A DNA stretch of 64,000 nucleotides. It comes from JAPHTQ01 sp050288165. Its GTDB lineage: Bacteria; Pseudomonadota; Gammaproteobacteria; Thiohalomonadales; Thiohalomonadaceae. The position numbers and the translations under genes are program-made. The notes beneath the pieces were generated by a model. It made no database searches. It was not told the DNA's origin and worked only from the letters and a program-made list of their open reading frames with translations. The stretch spans positions 102,540-166,539 of the forward strand of contig JBNKDG010000009.1 in assembly GCA_050288165.1 (NCBI GenBank), given 5' to 3'. Positions 26,788-35,143 of this stretch are shown here, piece after piece (position 1 is the stretch's first letter; every line of letters starts with the position of its first letter).

Positions 26788-27450
26788 TTGACGCAGGGCA
26801 GTGACGGGGCCGGTCGGCTCCGTATCAGCGAGCTATTCCTCTCCCTGCAGGGCGAGGCCGATACCGTCGGCTGGCCCACGGTCTTCGTGCGCCTCACCGG
26901 TTGCCCACTGCGTTGCCACTACTGCGATACCGCCTATGCCTTCAGCGGTGGCGAGTGGATGGCCATCGACGAGGTGCTGGCAAAGGTGGCCGACTATGGT
27001 GTTCGCCACGTCTGCGTCACCGGCGGCGAGCCGCTGGCGCAGAAGGGCTGTCTGGAGTTGCTAACCCGCCTCTGCGATGCTGGGCATGATGTCTCATTGG
27101 AAACCAGCGGTGCCCTCGATATCGCCCGGGTCGATCTGCGGGTCAGCCGGGTGATGGATATCAAGACCCCGGTCTCCGGCGAGGCGGCGCAGAACCGTTA
27201 CGAAAACATCGAGCATCTCACCCCGCGTGATCAGGTAAAGTTCGTCATCGGCAGTCGCGATGATTACGACTGGTCGCTGGCGGTGATCGAGAAATATGCC
27301 CTCACGAAGCGCTGCATGGTTTTCTTCTCCCCTTGCTTCGGCAGGATCGAGGCAGCGGAACTGGCCGAGTGGATCATCGCCGACCGACTGGAGGTGCGGT
27401 TGCAGTTGCAACTGCATAAGATGCTCTGGGGCGATGAGCGGGGCAGGTGA
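26788..27450 (+). CDS. queE: 7-carboxy-7-deazaguanine synthase QueE
   Basis: The 220-residue radical SAM enzyme converts 6-carboxytetrahydropterin to 7-carboxy-7-deazaguanine in queuosine synthesis. The cluster motif is visible in TGCPLRCHYCDTAY (C-x3-C-x2-C), followed by VCVTGGEPLAQKG. The start is a TTG one base after the cpoB stop, so it belongs to the Tol-Pal transcription unit as in many relatives. The C-terminal region (MVFFSPCFGRI, LQLQLHKMLWG) is typical. Confidence 0.95.
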   Translation: MTQGSDGAGRLRISELFLSLQGEADTVGWPTVFVRLTGCPLRCHYCDTAYAFSGGEWMAIDEVLAKVADYGVRHVCVTGGEPLAQKGCLELLTRLCDAGHDVSLETSGALDIARVDLRVSRVMDIKTPVSGEAAQNRYENIEHLTPRDQVKFVIGSRDDYDWSLAVIEKYALTKRCMVFFSPCFGRIEAAELAEWIIADRLEVRLQLQLHKMLWGDERGR

Positions 27451-27466
27451 TCTGATAAAAGATTTC

Positions 27467-27601
27467 AACGCAAAGGCGCAAAGACGCAAAGGACTTCAGG
27501 AAAAGATTGCCAAGTGTTTTGTCGTCTAGCGGTGCCCAGAATCGTGCCCGAAGCCAACAACAGAAAACATTGCGACCTTTGCGTCTTTGCGCCTTTGCGT
27601 T
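27467..27601. repeat. Inverted-repeat element with 26-bp perfect arms, copy 1
   Basis: The left arm 27467-27492 (AACGCAAAGGCGCAAAGACG...) and right arm 27576-27601 are perfect reverse complements over 26 bases. They enclose 83 bases without a reading frame I can support. A related copy lies at 58474-58594. It separates queE from queC. Confidence 0.85.
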
Positions 27602-27636
27602 AAGGTTTTGGGGTTTTTTGAATCGGAATATGTTCA

Positions 27637-28341
27637 GTGGATAATAAACGGGCAGTTGTTTTGGTCTCCGGCGGTCTCGACTCCGCCACCACCCTGGCGA
27701 TGGCACGGCAGCAGGGGTTCGCCTGCTACGCCCTCAGTTTCGATTACGGCCAGCGTCACCGCTGTGAACTGGCGGCCGCCGATGCGGTGGCCAAAGGCCT
27801 CGGCGCCACGGAGCACCGGGTCTTTACCCTCAACCTGCGCCAGTTTGGCGGCTCAGCCCTGACCGACGACAACATCGCGGTACCGGAGCACGGCGGCGAA
27901 GGGATCCCGGTCACCTACGTCCCGGCACGTAACACGGTGTTTCTCTCTCTGGCCCTGGCCTGGGCAGAGGTACTGGGTGCCCGCGATATTTTCATCGGCG
28001 TCAACGCGGTGGACTACTCTGGCTACCCCGACTGTCGCCCCGAGTTCATCGATGCCTTCGAACATACCGCCAACCTGGCGACCAAGGCCGGGGTGGAGGG
28101 CAACGGCTTCACCATCCACGCCCCGCTCATCGACATGAGCAAGGACGAGATCATCGAAATGGGGACGACGCTGGGGGTCGATTACGGCATGACCATCTCC
28201 TGCTATAACCCGGATCCGGACGGTCTGGCCTGCGGTCGCTGCGACTCCTGTCGCCTGCGCGCCGAGGGGTTTGCCCGAGCCGGGGTGCCCGACCCGACCC
28301 GCTATCGCGGAAATTCTGTATGGAAAGCCCCTCTCGCCTGA
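27637..28341 (+). CDS. queC: 7-cyano-7-deazaguanine synthase QueC
   Basis: QueC (234 residues) makes preQ0 from 7-carboxy-7-deazaguanine with ATP and ammonia. The PP-loop SGGLDSATTLA is near residue 10 and the zinc-binding Cys cluster (SCYNPDPDGLACGRCDSCRL) is near 188-207. A GTG start at 27637 is used; no strong ribosome binding site is visible. The palindromic element upstream breaks the otherwise continuous queE-queC order. queD and queF are not in the window. Confidence 0.95.
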   Translation: MDNKRAVVLVSGGLDSATTLAMARQQGFACYALSFDYGQRHRCELAAADAVAKGLGATEHRVFTLNLRQFGGSALTDDNIAVPEHGGEGIPVTYVPARNTVFLSLALAWAEVLGARDIFIGVNAVDYSGYPDCRPEFIDAFEHTANLATKAGVEGNGFTIHAPLIDMSKDEIIEMGTTLGVDYGMTISCYNPDPDGLACGRCDSCRLRAEGFARAGVPDPTRYRGNSVWKAPLA

Positions 28342-28348
28342 GATATTC

Positions 28349-28377
28349 TTGACCGTCATACGCGGTCACTACATATC
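28349..28377 (+). promoter_or_regulatory. Possible promoter of the YeeE/YedE permease
   Basis: TTGACC (28349-28354) and CATATC (28372-28377) are 17 bases apart, a plausible sigma-70 pair with a weak -10. The spacer contains the inverted repeat GACCG...CGGTC, which could be an operator. Confidence 0.3.
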
Positions 28378-28429
28378 CGTGTAAATAAAAACTACACCCC
28401 ACAGAGCAAAAAATTGAGAGGTCCATTTA

Positions 28430-29731
28430 ATGGTATTCGAAAGCTTCTCCCAGGCTAATTCCTTCATGCTGTGGTCCACCTTCGGCATCGCCGTAGTGAT
28501 GGGCGCAGTGGTCAACAAGACCAATTTCTGCACTATGGGTGCGGTCTCCGACGCGGTAAATATGGGTGACTGGGGCCGTCTGCGCGCCTGGTTCCTGGCC
28601 ATTGCCGTGGCCATGCTCGGCGTTGCCGTGCTGGAGTTTCTCGGTATGGTCCAGCCCGACACAGCCTTCCCGCCTTACCGCATGGGCCAGTTGATATGGG
28701 CCGAAAACCTGCTCGGTGGTATCACTTTCGGTATCGGCATGACTCTCGCTTCCGGCTGCGGCAACAAGACCCTGATCCGTATCGGCGGCGGCAACCTCAA
28801 ATCCCTGGTGGTCTTCGCTATCATCGGCGTGATTGCCTACTTCATGGTCAACCCGCTGCCGGGTACCGACCAGACCCTGATGTCACTGCTGTTCTTCAAC
28901 TGGATTCGTCCGCTGGCCATCGACACCGGGTCCTATCAGGATCTCGGTACCGTCATCGCCGGTAGCGATAGTTCAGCGGTGGCCCGTCTGGCGATTGGTA
29001 TCGTATTGGCGCTGGGTGTGATGGGCTTCGTCTTCAAGTCGGCCGATTTCCGTGGCAGCTTCGACAATGTCCTGGCCGGCATCGTCGTCGGTCTGGCGGT
29101 GTTGGCCGCCTGGTATGCCACCTCCAACATGATGCTCGGTTACGAGTCGGAGTTCGATGGCCCGGTCACCGTGGCTGCCCGCGAGTTCCTCGACCCGGTC
29201 TCCTCCCAGTGGGACATGGCCGAATCGGTGCGAGAAAACTGGCCGAGTGACAAGCCGGACATGACCAGCATGAGCCCGCAATCCTTTACCTTTATCAATC
29301 CCATGGGCCAGACCCTCGGCTATGCCGGCAGCGGCTTCGACCGCTCTAACCTGACCTTTGGTGTGATTGCGGTGTTCGGCGTGATCCTCGGCTCCTTCCT
29401 CTGGGCGGTGATCAGCAAGGGTTTCCGTATCGAGTGGTTCAACTCCATGCGCGATTTCGTTACCCACGTAATCGGCGCGATCCTGATGGGTTTTGGCGGT
29501 GTGCTGGCGATGGGTTGCACCATCGGCCAGGGGATCACCGGGGTTTCCACCCTGGCCATCGGTTCCATCATCACGCTGTTCTCCATCATCCTTGGCAGCG
29601 CTATGACCATGAAGGTGCAGTACTACCGCATGGTTTACGAGGAGGAGGCGACCTTCGCCAAAGCGGTGGTGGCCGGGCTTTGCGATCTCAAATTGCTGCC
29701 GGACAGCCTGCGTAAACTTGATAAGGTGTAA
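28430..29731 (+). CDS. YeeE/YedE family sulfur permease
   Basis: The 433-residue protein has about ten hydrophobic segments and two YeeE/YedE (DUF395) halves. Conserved Cys motifs are present: KTNFCTMGAVSDA near residue 30, SGCGNKTLIRIGGGN near 110 and AMGCTIGQGITG near 360. YeeE/TsuA relatives import thiosulfate and related sulfur compounds through such cysteines; the precise substrate here is not shown. The hydrophilic insert near residues 240-290 is between the two halves. It stands alone, downstream of queC. Confidence 0.9.
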   Translation: MVFESFSQANSFMLWSTFGIAVVMGAVVNKTNFCTMGAVSDAVNMGDWGRLRAWFLAIAVAMLGVAVLEFLGMVQPDTAFPPYRMGQLIWAENLLGGITFGIGMTLASGCGNKTLIRIGGGNLKSLVVFAIIGVIAYFMVNPLPGTDQTLMSLLFFNWIRPLAIDTGSYQDLGTVIAGSDSSAVARLAIGIVLALGVMGFVFKSADFRGSFDNVLAGIVVGLAVLAAWYATSNMMLGYESEFDGPVTVAAREFLDPVSSQWDMAESVRENWPSDKPDMTSMSPQSFTFINPMGQTLGYAGSGFDRSNLTFGVIAVFGVILGSFLWAVISKGFRIEWFNSMRDFVTHVIGAILMGFGGVLAMGCTIGQGITGVSTLAIGSIITLFSIILGSAMTMKVQYYRMVYEEEATFAKAVVAGLCDLKLLPDSLRKLDKV

Positions 29732-29770
29732 TTAACTGCCATCTATCGGCTAAAAAGTCCCCTTTGGGTC

Positions 29771-29798
29771 TTGAGATTTTCGGCGTATCGGGTAGGAT
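29771..29798 (+). promoter_or_regulatory. Likely promoter of tRNA-Lys
   Basis: TTGAGA (29771-29776) and TAGGAT (29793-29798) are 16 bases apart and end 14 bases before the tRNA. A GC-rich stretch (GCCGC) follows the -10, as is usual for stable RNA promoters. Confidence 0.5.
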
Positions 29799-29812
29799 AT
29801 GCCGCTCTTTTG

Positions 29813-29888
29813 GGGCCGTTAGCTCAGTCGGTAGAGCAGCTGACTTTTAATCAGTTGGTCGCAGGTTCGAATCCTGCACGGCCCACCA
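29813..29888 (+). tRNA. tRNA-Lys (anticodon TTT)
   Basis: The 76-base sequence folds as a complete cloverleaf: acceptor GGGCCGT pairs with ACGGCCC, the D-arm contains TAGCTCAGTCGGTAGAGC, and the T-arm GCAGGTTCGAATCCTGC is canonical. The anticodon loop CTTTTAA places TTT at 29846-29848 (lysine). The CCA end is encoded (29886-29888). A strong terminator follows, so it is a single-gene transcript. Confidence 0.98.
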
Positions 29889-29898
29889 TGATTCGGAA

Positions 29899-29930
29899 GG
29901 GGGTTACGTGATAAGCGTAACCCCCTTTTT
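29899..29930 (+). terminator. Rho-independent terminator of tRNA-Lys
   Basis: A perfect 10-bp stem, GGGGGTTACG (29899-29908) and CGTAACCCCC (29916-29925), with a 7-base loop is followed by TTTTT. Confidence 0.9.
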
Positions 29931-29982
29931 CGTTTTACCGTAGAATGCCCGCTTCTCTTAACCCACCACTCCGGAAATCTGT

Positions 29983-31881
29983 ATGGCCCTGCTGACCCTG
30001 CGCAATGTGACCCTCGCCTTCGGCGGCGCACCGCTGCTTGATGGCGTCAATCTGCAGATCGAGCCGGGAGAGCGTCTCTGTCTGGTGGGTCGTAACGGCA
30101 CCGGCAAGTCGACCCTGATGAAGTTGCTCAATAGCGAATTGCAGGCCGATAGTGGCGAGATAGTGCGCCGCCAGGGTCTGAAGGTGGCGCGCCTGACCCA
30201 GGAGGTGCCGCGGGAGATCGGCGGCACGGTGTTCGACGTGGTGGCCGACGGCCTGGGCGGGGTGGGTAAACTGCTGGCCGATTATCATCACGTCAGCCAG
30301 CAACTGGCCGAAGGTGACGACAAGCTGCTGTCGAAGCTGGAGAAGATTCAGCACGAGTTGGAGGCCGAGGACGGCTGGCAGCTCAACCAGCGGGTGGTCT
30401 CAGTGATCTCGCGACTCAAACTGCCGGCGGAGAGCAACTTCGCCGAACTCTCAGGCGGGATGAAGCGACGTGTGCTGCTGGCGCGGGAACTGGTGCGCGA
30501 TCCGGAGCTGCTGTTGCTCGACGAGCCGACCAACCACCTCGATATCGAGGCGATCGGCTGGCTGGAGGAGTTCCTGCTCGATTGGCCCGGCACCCTGCTG
30601 TTCATCACTCACGACCGGATGTTTCTGCAACACCTTGCCACCCGCATCATTGAACTGGATCGCGGCCAGCTCACCTCATGGCCCGGCGACTACGCCACCT
30701 ACCTGCGGCGCAAGGAGGAGGCACTGGAGGCGGAGGCGCAGCAGAACGCACTGTTCGACAAACGCCTGGCCCAGGAAGAGGCGTGGATCCGTCAGGGGAT
30801 CAAGGCACGACGTACCCGTAACGAAGGGCGGGTGCGGGCGCTCAAGGCGCTACGTGTCGAGCGTGGCGAACGGCGCGAGCGTAGCGGCAAGGTGAGACTG
30901 AACCTCGGTGAGGCGGAGCGCTCCGGCAAGCTGGTGATCGAGGCCGATGACATTGGTATGAGTTATGGCGGCCGTACCCTGTTCGAACATTTTTCCACCG
31001 CCATCATGCGCGGCGATCGTATCGGTATCCTTGGTCCCAACGGTTCTGGCAAGAGTACCCTGTTGCAGGTGCTGCTAGGCAAGCTCCAACCGCAACAGGG
31101 CAAGATCAAACAGGGGACCAATCTGGAGATCGCCTACTTCGATCAGCACCGCGAGCAGCTCGATGAAGAAGCGACGGTGCTCGACAGTGTCGCCGAAGGT
31201 AGTGACAAGGTGACGGTCAATGGTCGCGACAAGCATGTGATGGGCTACCTGCAGGATTTTCTGTTTACACCGGAACGGGCACGTAGCCCGGTGCGTACCT
31301 TGTCCGGCGGCGAACGTAATCGCCTGTTGCTGGCACGCCTGTTTACCCGTCCGGCGAACCTGCTGGTGATGGACGAACCGACCAACGACCTCGATGTGGA
31401 AACCCTGGAACTGTTGGAAGAGTTGTTGCTCGACTGGCAGGGCACTCTATTGCTGGTGAGCCATGACCGCGCCTTTATCAATAATGTGGTGACCGCGACC
31501 ATCGCCTTTGAGGGCGATGGTTCACTGAATGAATATGTCGGCGGTTACGACGACTGGCTCAGGCAGTGTCCCGAGGCAAAAACCGCTAGTGCTGCGGTAA
31601 AGCAGGCACAGGTACTGGAAGAGGTAAAGAAGCCGTCAGCGACACGGGCAAAATTGAGTTACAAGGATCAGCGTGAACTGGACGCGCTGCCGCAACGTAT
31701 CGAGGCGCTGGAAACGGAGTTGCAGTCGTTTCACCAACAGATGACCGATCCGGAGTACTTCAAGCGGGATAGTGCAGCGATCGCTGCTGAACGTGAGCGT
31801 ATGCAGCGTGTGGAAGAGGAGCTTGCCACCGCTTATAGTCGTTGGGAAGCACTGGAGGCATTGCGCGACGGCCTCGGCTGA
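29983..31881 (+). CDS. uup: ABC-F family ATPase Uup
   Basis: The 632-residue soluble protein has two ABC ATPase domains, with Walker A motifs GRNGTGKST near residue 38 and GPNGSGKST near 352, signatures ELSGGMKRR and LSGGERNRL, and Walker B LLLDEPTNHLD and LVMDEPTNDLD. A linker (about 240-310) and a charged coiled-coil C-terminal domain (about 550-632) match Uup rather than EttA. ABC-F proteins act on ribosomes; Uup is also linked to DNA-related phenotypes such as transposon excision. No membrane domain is present. Confidence 0.93.
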   Translation: MALLTLRNVTLAFGGAPLLDGVNLQIEPGERLCLVGRNGTGKSTLMKLLNSELQADSGEIVRRQGLKVARLTQEVPREIGGTVFDVVADGLGGVGKLLADYHHVSQQLAEGDDKLLSKLEKIQHELEAEDGWQLNQRVVSVISRLKLPAESNFAELSGGMKRRVLLARELVRDPELLLLDEPTNHLDIEAIGWLEEFLLDWPGTLLFITHDRMFLQHLATRIIELDRGQLTSWPGDYATYLRRKEEALEAEAQQNALFDKRLAQEEAWIRQGIKARRTRNEGRVRALKALRVERGERRERSGKVRLNLGEAERSGKLVIEADDIGMSYGGRTLFEHFSTAIMRGDRIGILGPNGSGKSTLLQVLLGKLQPQQGKIKQGTNLEIAYFDQHREQLDEEATVLDSVAEGSDKVTVNGRDKHVMGYLQDFLFTPERARSPVRTLSGGERNRLLLARLFTRPANLLVMDEPTNDLDVETLELLEELLLDWQGTLLLVSHDRAFINNVVTATIAFEGDGSLNEYVGGYDDWLRQCPEAKTASAAVKQAQVLEEVKKPSATRAKLSYKDQRELDALPQRIEALETELQSFHQQMTDPEYFKRDSAAIAAERERMQRVEEELATAYSRWEALEALRDGLG

Positions 31882-32159
31882 TGGGCGCAATGTTTGGCAG
31901 AAGAATAACCATCCGTAGTAAGCAGGCATTGCGTCAGCAAATCTTTCCTCAGTACAAAGTGCAATCTTTGTAACATGATTGAAACATTCCTTGCAGCCGA
32001 GAAGGCTGTCACCAATACTTCATTGAGCGGGTTCCCAAGGGTTGGAGGTTCCCGTCCGTAGCTAACAGGTTACGGCACCGCGTAAGTGGATGGATGACGG
32101 TGATTTGAGATTTTCCGCCCGCGGCCGATATGCGTATGGGCCAGTAAACGATTAATGTT
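31882..32159. other. Intergenic region before GGDEF-EAL gene
   Basis: This 278-base gap holds no gene I can support. A short hairpin (CCGTA...TACGG near 32055-32075) is visible, but it does not match a c-di-GMP riboswitch consensus that I know. Confidence 0.3.
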
Positions 32160-34544
32160 ATGGATAACCACAACTATCAGAAAACCCTTGCGAAGGGTTT
32201 CGAACACAGCAATTGCCGAGTACTGGCGCGATCGTGGATCGCCTGGTATGTCGTACTGTTCATTGTTGCGCTTCAGTATTTCTCTCCTCTGTACGCTGAT
32301 AGCTCGCTCAGTAACCTCTACTGGACGTTGCTTGTCGGCGTTACCGCCCCCGGACGAAAGTCGCGTGTGGTGAGTAAGACTCCGCAGCGAAACGAAACAA
32401 TAAAACAGGACTCACTAGGTGAGAAGGTTGCCGTCGCCGCACAGAGTGCAATGGTCGTTACCAATGCACAGGGCGGTATCGTCAAGTGGGGGGCCTCCGC
32501 GCAACTGATGTTTGGCTGGTCGGCCAAGGAGGTTCTGGGTGTTTCCCTGAGTAGTGTGTTGCTACGTGGTAGCACAGAGATTGACGAGAGTCTTGAGCTG
32601 TTTCTGGATGTAAACGGAGTGGTTGAACAGCGGTTGCGCGATAAGGCAGGACGTATTATTACCGCCGATATTCAGGTACTCGAGCAACATGGGGAGCAGT
32701 TCAACATCCTGATACACGATGTGACACACAGCCGCATCGAGGAGCGGAGGCTGCTTAAGGAGCTGGGATTCCAGCGTGCCATCTCCAATATCTATGAACT
32801 CTCTACGTTGACGCTCTCCTTCGATGAGATTATGCATCGTGTCCTCGATGTCATTCTCTCTTCACCCTGGGTGTCGAAGCAGACCTCCGGTGCGATCTTT
32901 ATCGCCGATGGCAACTCAATGCTGATGATGGTGGAGCATGGAGTCAGTGACGCGGTAAAGAATCACTGCTTTGAAGTGAAAACCGGTCACTGCCTGTGTG
33001 GTCTCGCGGCGAGGGAGAAGCGGCTGATCTACAGTTCCCACGATGACCCACGGCATAAAATTCCTCATCCGGATATTGAACCACATGGGCACTACTGTGT
33101 GCCGATTATGCATGAGGAGACGGTCAAGGGTTTGCTGGTGCTTTATCTTGACCCGGGACATAGCTGTGATACCGATGAAGCGGCGTTTCTAGAGACCGTC
33201 AGCAATGCACTGGGTTATATCGTGCGTAAGCACGAATATGAGCAGGAGCGTCAACATAGCGCTAATTTCGACCTGCTGACCGGATTACCTAACCGCAAAG
33301 TGATGGCTGAGCGGGTCAATTTGGCGAACAGCAAGTACGCACGAGATCCCAATCGGCTTTTTGCCGTGATGTTTCTCGATCTTAACCGGTTTAAAAACAT
33401 CAATGATACGTTGGGGCACGCAGCAGGCGATAAGGTGTTGATAGAGTTCAGTCGTCGTATCGCTACTGAATTGCGCTGTTCCGATTCGGTGGGGCGACTG
33501 GGCGGTGATGAGTTTGTGGTGTTGCTGGAAGAGGCAAAAAGTTTTTCCTCCATCTGTCATGTGGCGGATCGTCTGCATGAGGTAACTCGTGCACCTATCG
33601 GGATTAATGGTTACGACATCTCTGTCAGCATGAGTATCGGTATTGCGTTCTGCGATAGTCATTACCAGGATTTTGACGAGATCCTGCGCGATGCCGATAC
33701 CGCTATGTACCAGGCCAAGACCTTAAGCGGTTCAGCAACCATTATTTTCGATAAGGGTATGCGTGAGCGTGCCTGGCATTTCCTTGAGATGGAGACACAA
33801 TTGCGTCGCGCGCTATTGGATGGCGAATTAAGTGTCAACTACCAGCCGGTCTATTCACAGCGAGATCGACGTTTCATCGGTGCTGAGGCGTTGGTTCGCT
33901 GGGAGCGCAGTGATGGCACTGTTGTTTCGCCGACGGAATTTATTCCGGTAGCCGAAGAGTCGGGGCTGATCTTCGAACTGGGCGAGTTTGTCCTGCGTCA
34001 GGCCTGCCAGATGGTGACGCAATTGCACACGGACGGATTGGAAGATTTCTATATCAGCGTCAATGTCTCGGCCAAGCAGATCCTCAATCGCGCCTTCGTC
34101 GATATGCTCGACACGGTGCTCTCCGATACCCAGGTCAATACCAGTCATCTTCATCTTGAGATCACCGAGAGTGTGTTTGCCGGCGATCTGGAACATGTCA
34201 ATCGTCAGCTAACCGAAATCAAACGCCGTGGGATCAAATTGTTGATCGACGATTTCGGTACCGGTTACTCATCGCTCAGTTATTTGAGTAATTTCCCTTT
34301 CGATGCGCTCAAGGTGGACAAATCTTTTGTCTCCGAGATAGGTCGAGATGGTGGTACGACCATGGTGCAGACCATTGTCGATCTGGCGGTTAATCTGGGT
34401 ATGGATATTGTGGTCGAAGGCGTGGAGACCGAAGAACAGTTGAGTTACATCCTGAAGTTGGGATGCCACCTGATGCAGGGCTTCTATTTTGCCCATCCGC
34501 AGGGCAGGGATGATTTCCGTAAAATGATGATCAGGATTGTTTAA
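32160..34544 (+). CDS. PAS-GAF-GGDEF-EAL cyclic di-GMP enzyme
   Basis: The 794-residue protein starts with one or two membrane helices (about 26-48 and 52-62), then a PAS domain (about 90-205), a GAF domain (about 215-365), a diguanylate cyclase domain (about 375-535) and a phosphodiesterase domain (about 550-794). GRLGGDEFVVLL is intact, with an RCSD inhibitory site five residues before it. EAL motifs are also intact: GAEALVRW, NVSAKQ, LEITES, DDFGTGYSS and EGVETEEQ. It may therefore both make and degrade c-di-GMP, with the balance set by ligand binding to PAS or GAF. The gene is single and its end faces purN. Confidence 0.95.
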   Translation: MDNHNYQKTLAKGFEHSNCRVLARSWIAWYVVLFIVALQYFSPLYADSSLSNLYWTLLVGVTAPGRKSRVVSKTPQRNETIKQDSLGEKVAVAAQSAMVVTNAQGGIVKWGASAQLMFGWSAKEVLGVSLSSVLLRGSTEIDESLELFLDVNGVVEQRLRDKAGRIITADIQVLEQHGEQFNILIHDVTHSRIEERRLLKELGFQRAISNIYELSTLTLSFDEIMHRVLDVILSSPWVSKQTSGAIFIADGNSMLMMVEHGVSDAVKNHCFEVKTGHCLCGLAAREKRLIYSSHDDPRHKIPHPDIEPHGHYCVPIMHEETVKGLLVLYLDPGHSCDTDEAAFLETVSNALGYIVRKHEYEQERQHSANFDLLTGLPNRKVMAERVNLANSKYARDPNRLFAVMFLDLNRFKNINDTLGHAAGDKVLIEFSRRIATELRCSDSVGRLGGDEFVVLLEEAKSFSSICHVADRLHEVTRAPIGINGYDISVSMSIGIAFCDSHYQDFDEILRDADTAMYQAKTLSGSATIIFDKGMRERAWHFLEMETQLRRALLDGELSVNYQPVYSQRDRRFIGAEALVRWERSDGTVVSPTEFIPVAEESGLIFELGEFVLRQACQMVTQLHTDGLEDFYISVNVSAKQILNRAFVDMLDTVLSDTQVNTSHLHLEITESVFAGDLEHVNRQLTEIKRRGIKLLIDDFGTGYSSLSYLSNFPFDALKVDKSFVSEIGRDGGTTMVQTIVDLAVNLGMDIVVEGVETEEQLSYILKLGCHLMQGFYFAHPQGRDDFRKMMIRIV

Positions 34545-34553
34545 AACAATCCG
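34535..34553. terminator. Short perfect palindrome between convergent genes
   Basis: GGATTGTT (34535-34542) and AACAATCC (34546-34553) flank TAA and include the stop codon of the GGDEF-EAL gene. It lies between convergent genes and could be a weak bidirectional terminator, but there is no long T-run. Confidence 0.35.
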
Positions 34554-34555
34554 GT

Positions 34556-35143
34556 CTAGCGCGAGAGTCTCTTTTCCGCGAACTGACGAATCGCCTCGGG
34601 ATAGATTTTGTGTTCCTGTTCCAGTACCCGTGCCGCCAGGGTTTCCGGTGTATCGTCGTCGAGTACCGGTACCCGCGCCTGCAGGATGATCGGTCCGGCA
34701 TCCAGTTCGGCGGTGACGAAATGTACGGTGCAGCCCGCCACCTTGTCGCCCGCCTCCAGTGCCCTGGCATGGGTATGCAGCCCGCGATATTTCGGCAGCA
34801 GGGAAGGGTGGATGTTCAGCATCCTGCCTTCGTAGTGGCGAACGAAACCATCGCTCAGGATTCGCATGAATCCTGCCAGCACCACCAGTTCCGGTTGGTA
34901 ACTGTCGATTAACTCCCGCAATGCAGCATCGTAACTTTCACGATCGGCGAAGTGACCGTTTTCCAGTACCGCGGTAGTGATGCCTGCTTCACTGGCACGG
35001 GTCAGGCCGTAGGCATCGGGGCGGTTGCTGATCACAGCGCGAATATCCACCGGCAGGTCGCGCTGGCTGGCATCGATGATTGACTGCAAGTTGCTGCCGC
35101 TGCCCGAGATCAGGACAACGATCGGAAGTTTATTCTCGGCCAT
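34556..35143 (-). CDS. purN: Phosphoribosylglycinamide formyltransferase
   Basis: The 195-residue enzyme transfers a formyl group from 10-formyltetrahydrofolate to GAR in purine synthesis. Signatures are VLISGSGSNLQSII near the N-terminus, MRILSDGFVRHYEGRMLNIHPSLLP (Asn, His of the active site) near 93-117 and GCTVHFVTAELDAGPII near 137. Its ATG overlaps the purM stop by one base (TGATG), so translation is coupled. Confidence 0.97.
   Translation of the reverse strand: MAENKLPIVVLISGSGSNLQSIIDASQRDLPVDIRAVISNRPDAYGLTRASEAGITTAVLENGHFADRESYDAALRELIDSYQPELVVLAGFMRILSDGFVRHYEGRMLNIHPSLLPKYRGLHTHARALEAGDKVAGCTVHFVTAELDAGPIILQARVPVLDDDTPETLAARVLEQEHKIYPEAIRQFAEKRLSR

Noticed and set aside
27467..27601. 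preQ1 riboswitch before queC
   Set aside because: The segment is a symmetric inverted repeat that recurs after prfC, an unrelated gene, so it is a repeat element and not a queuosine-specific leader.
31900..32150. Possible c-di-GMP riboswitch before the GGDEF-EAL gene
   Set aside because: The location is suggestive, but I cannot align the sequence to the conserved core of GEMM-type riboswitches; only short stems are visible.
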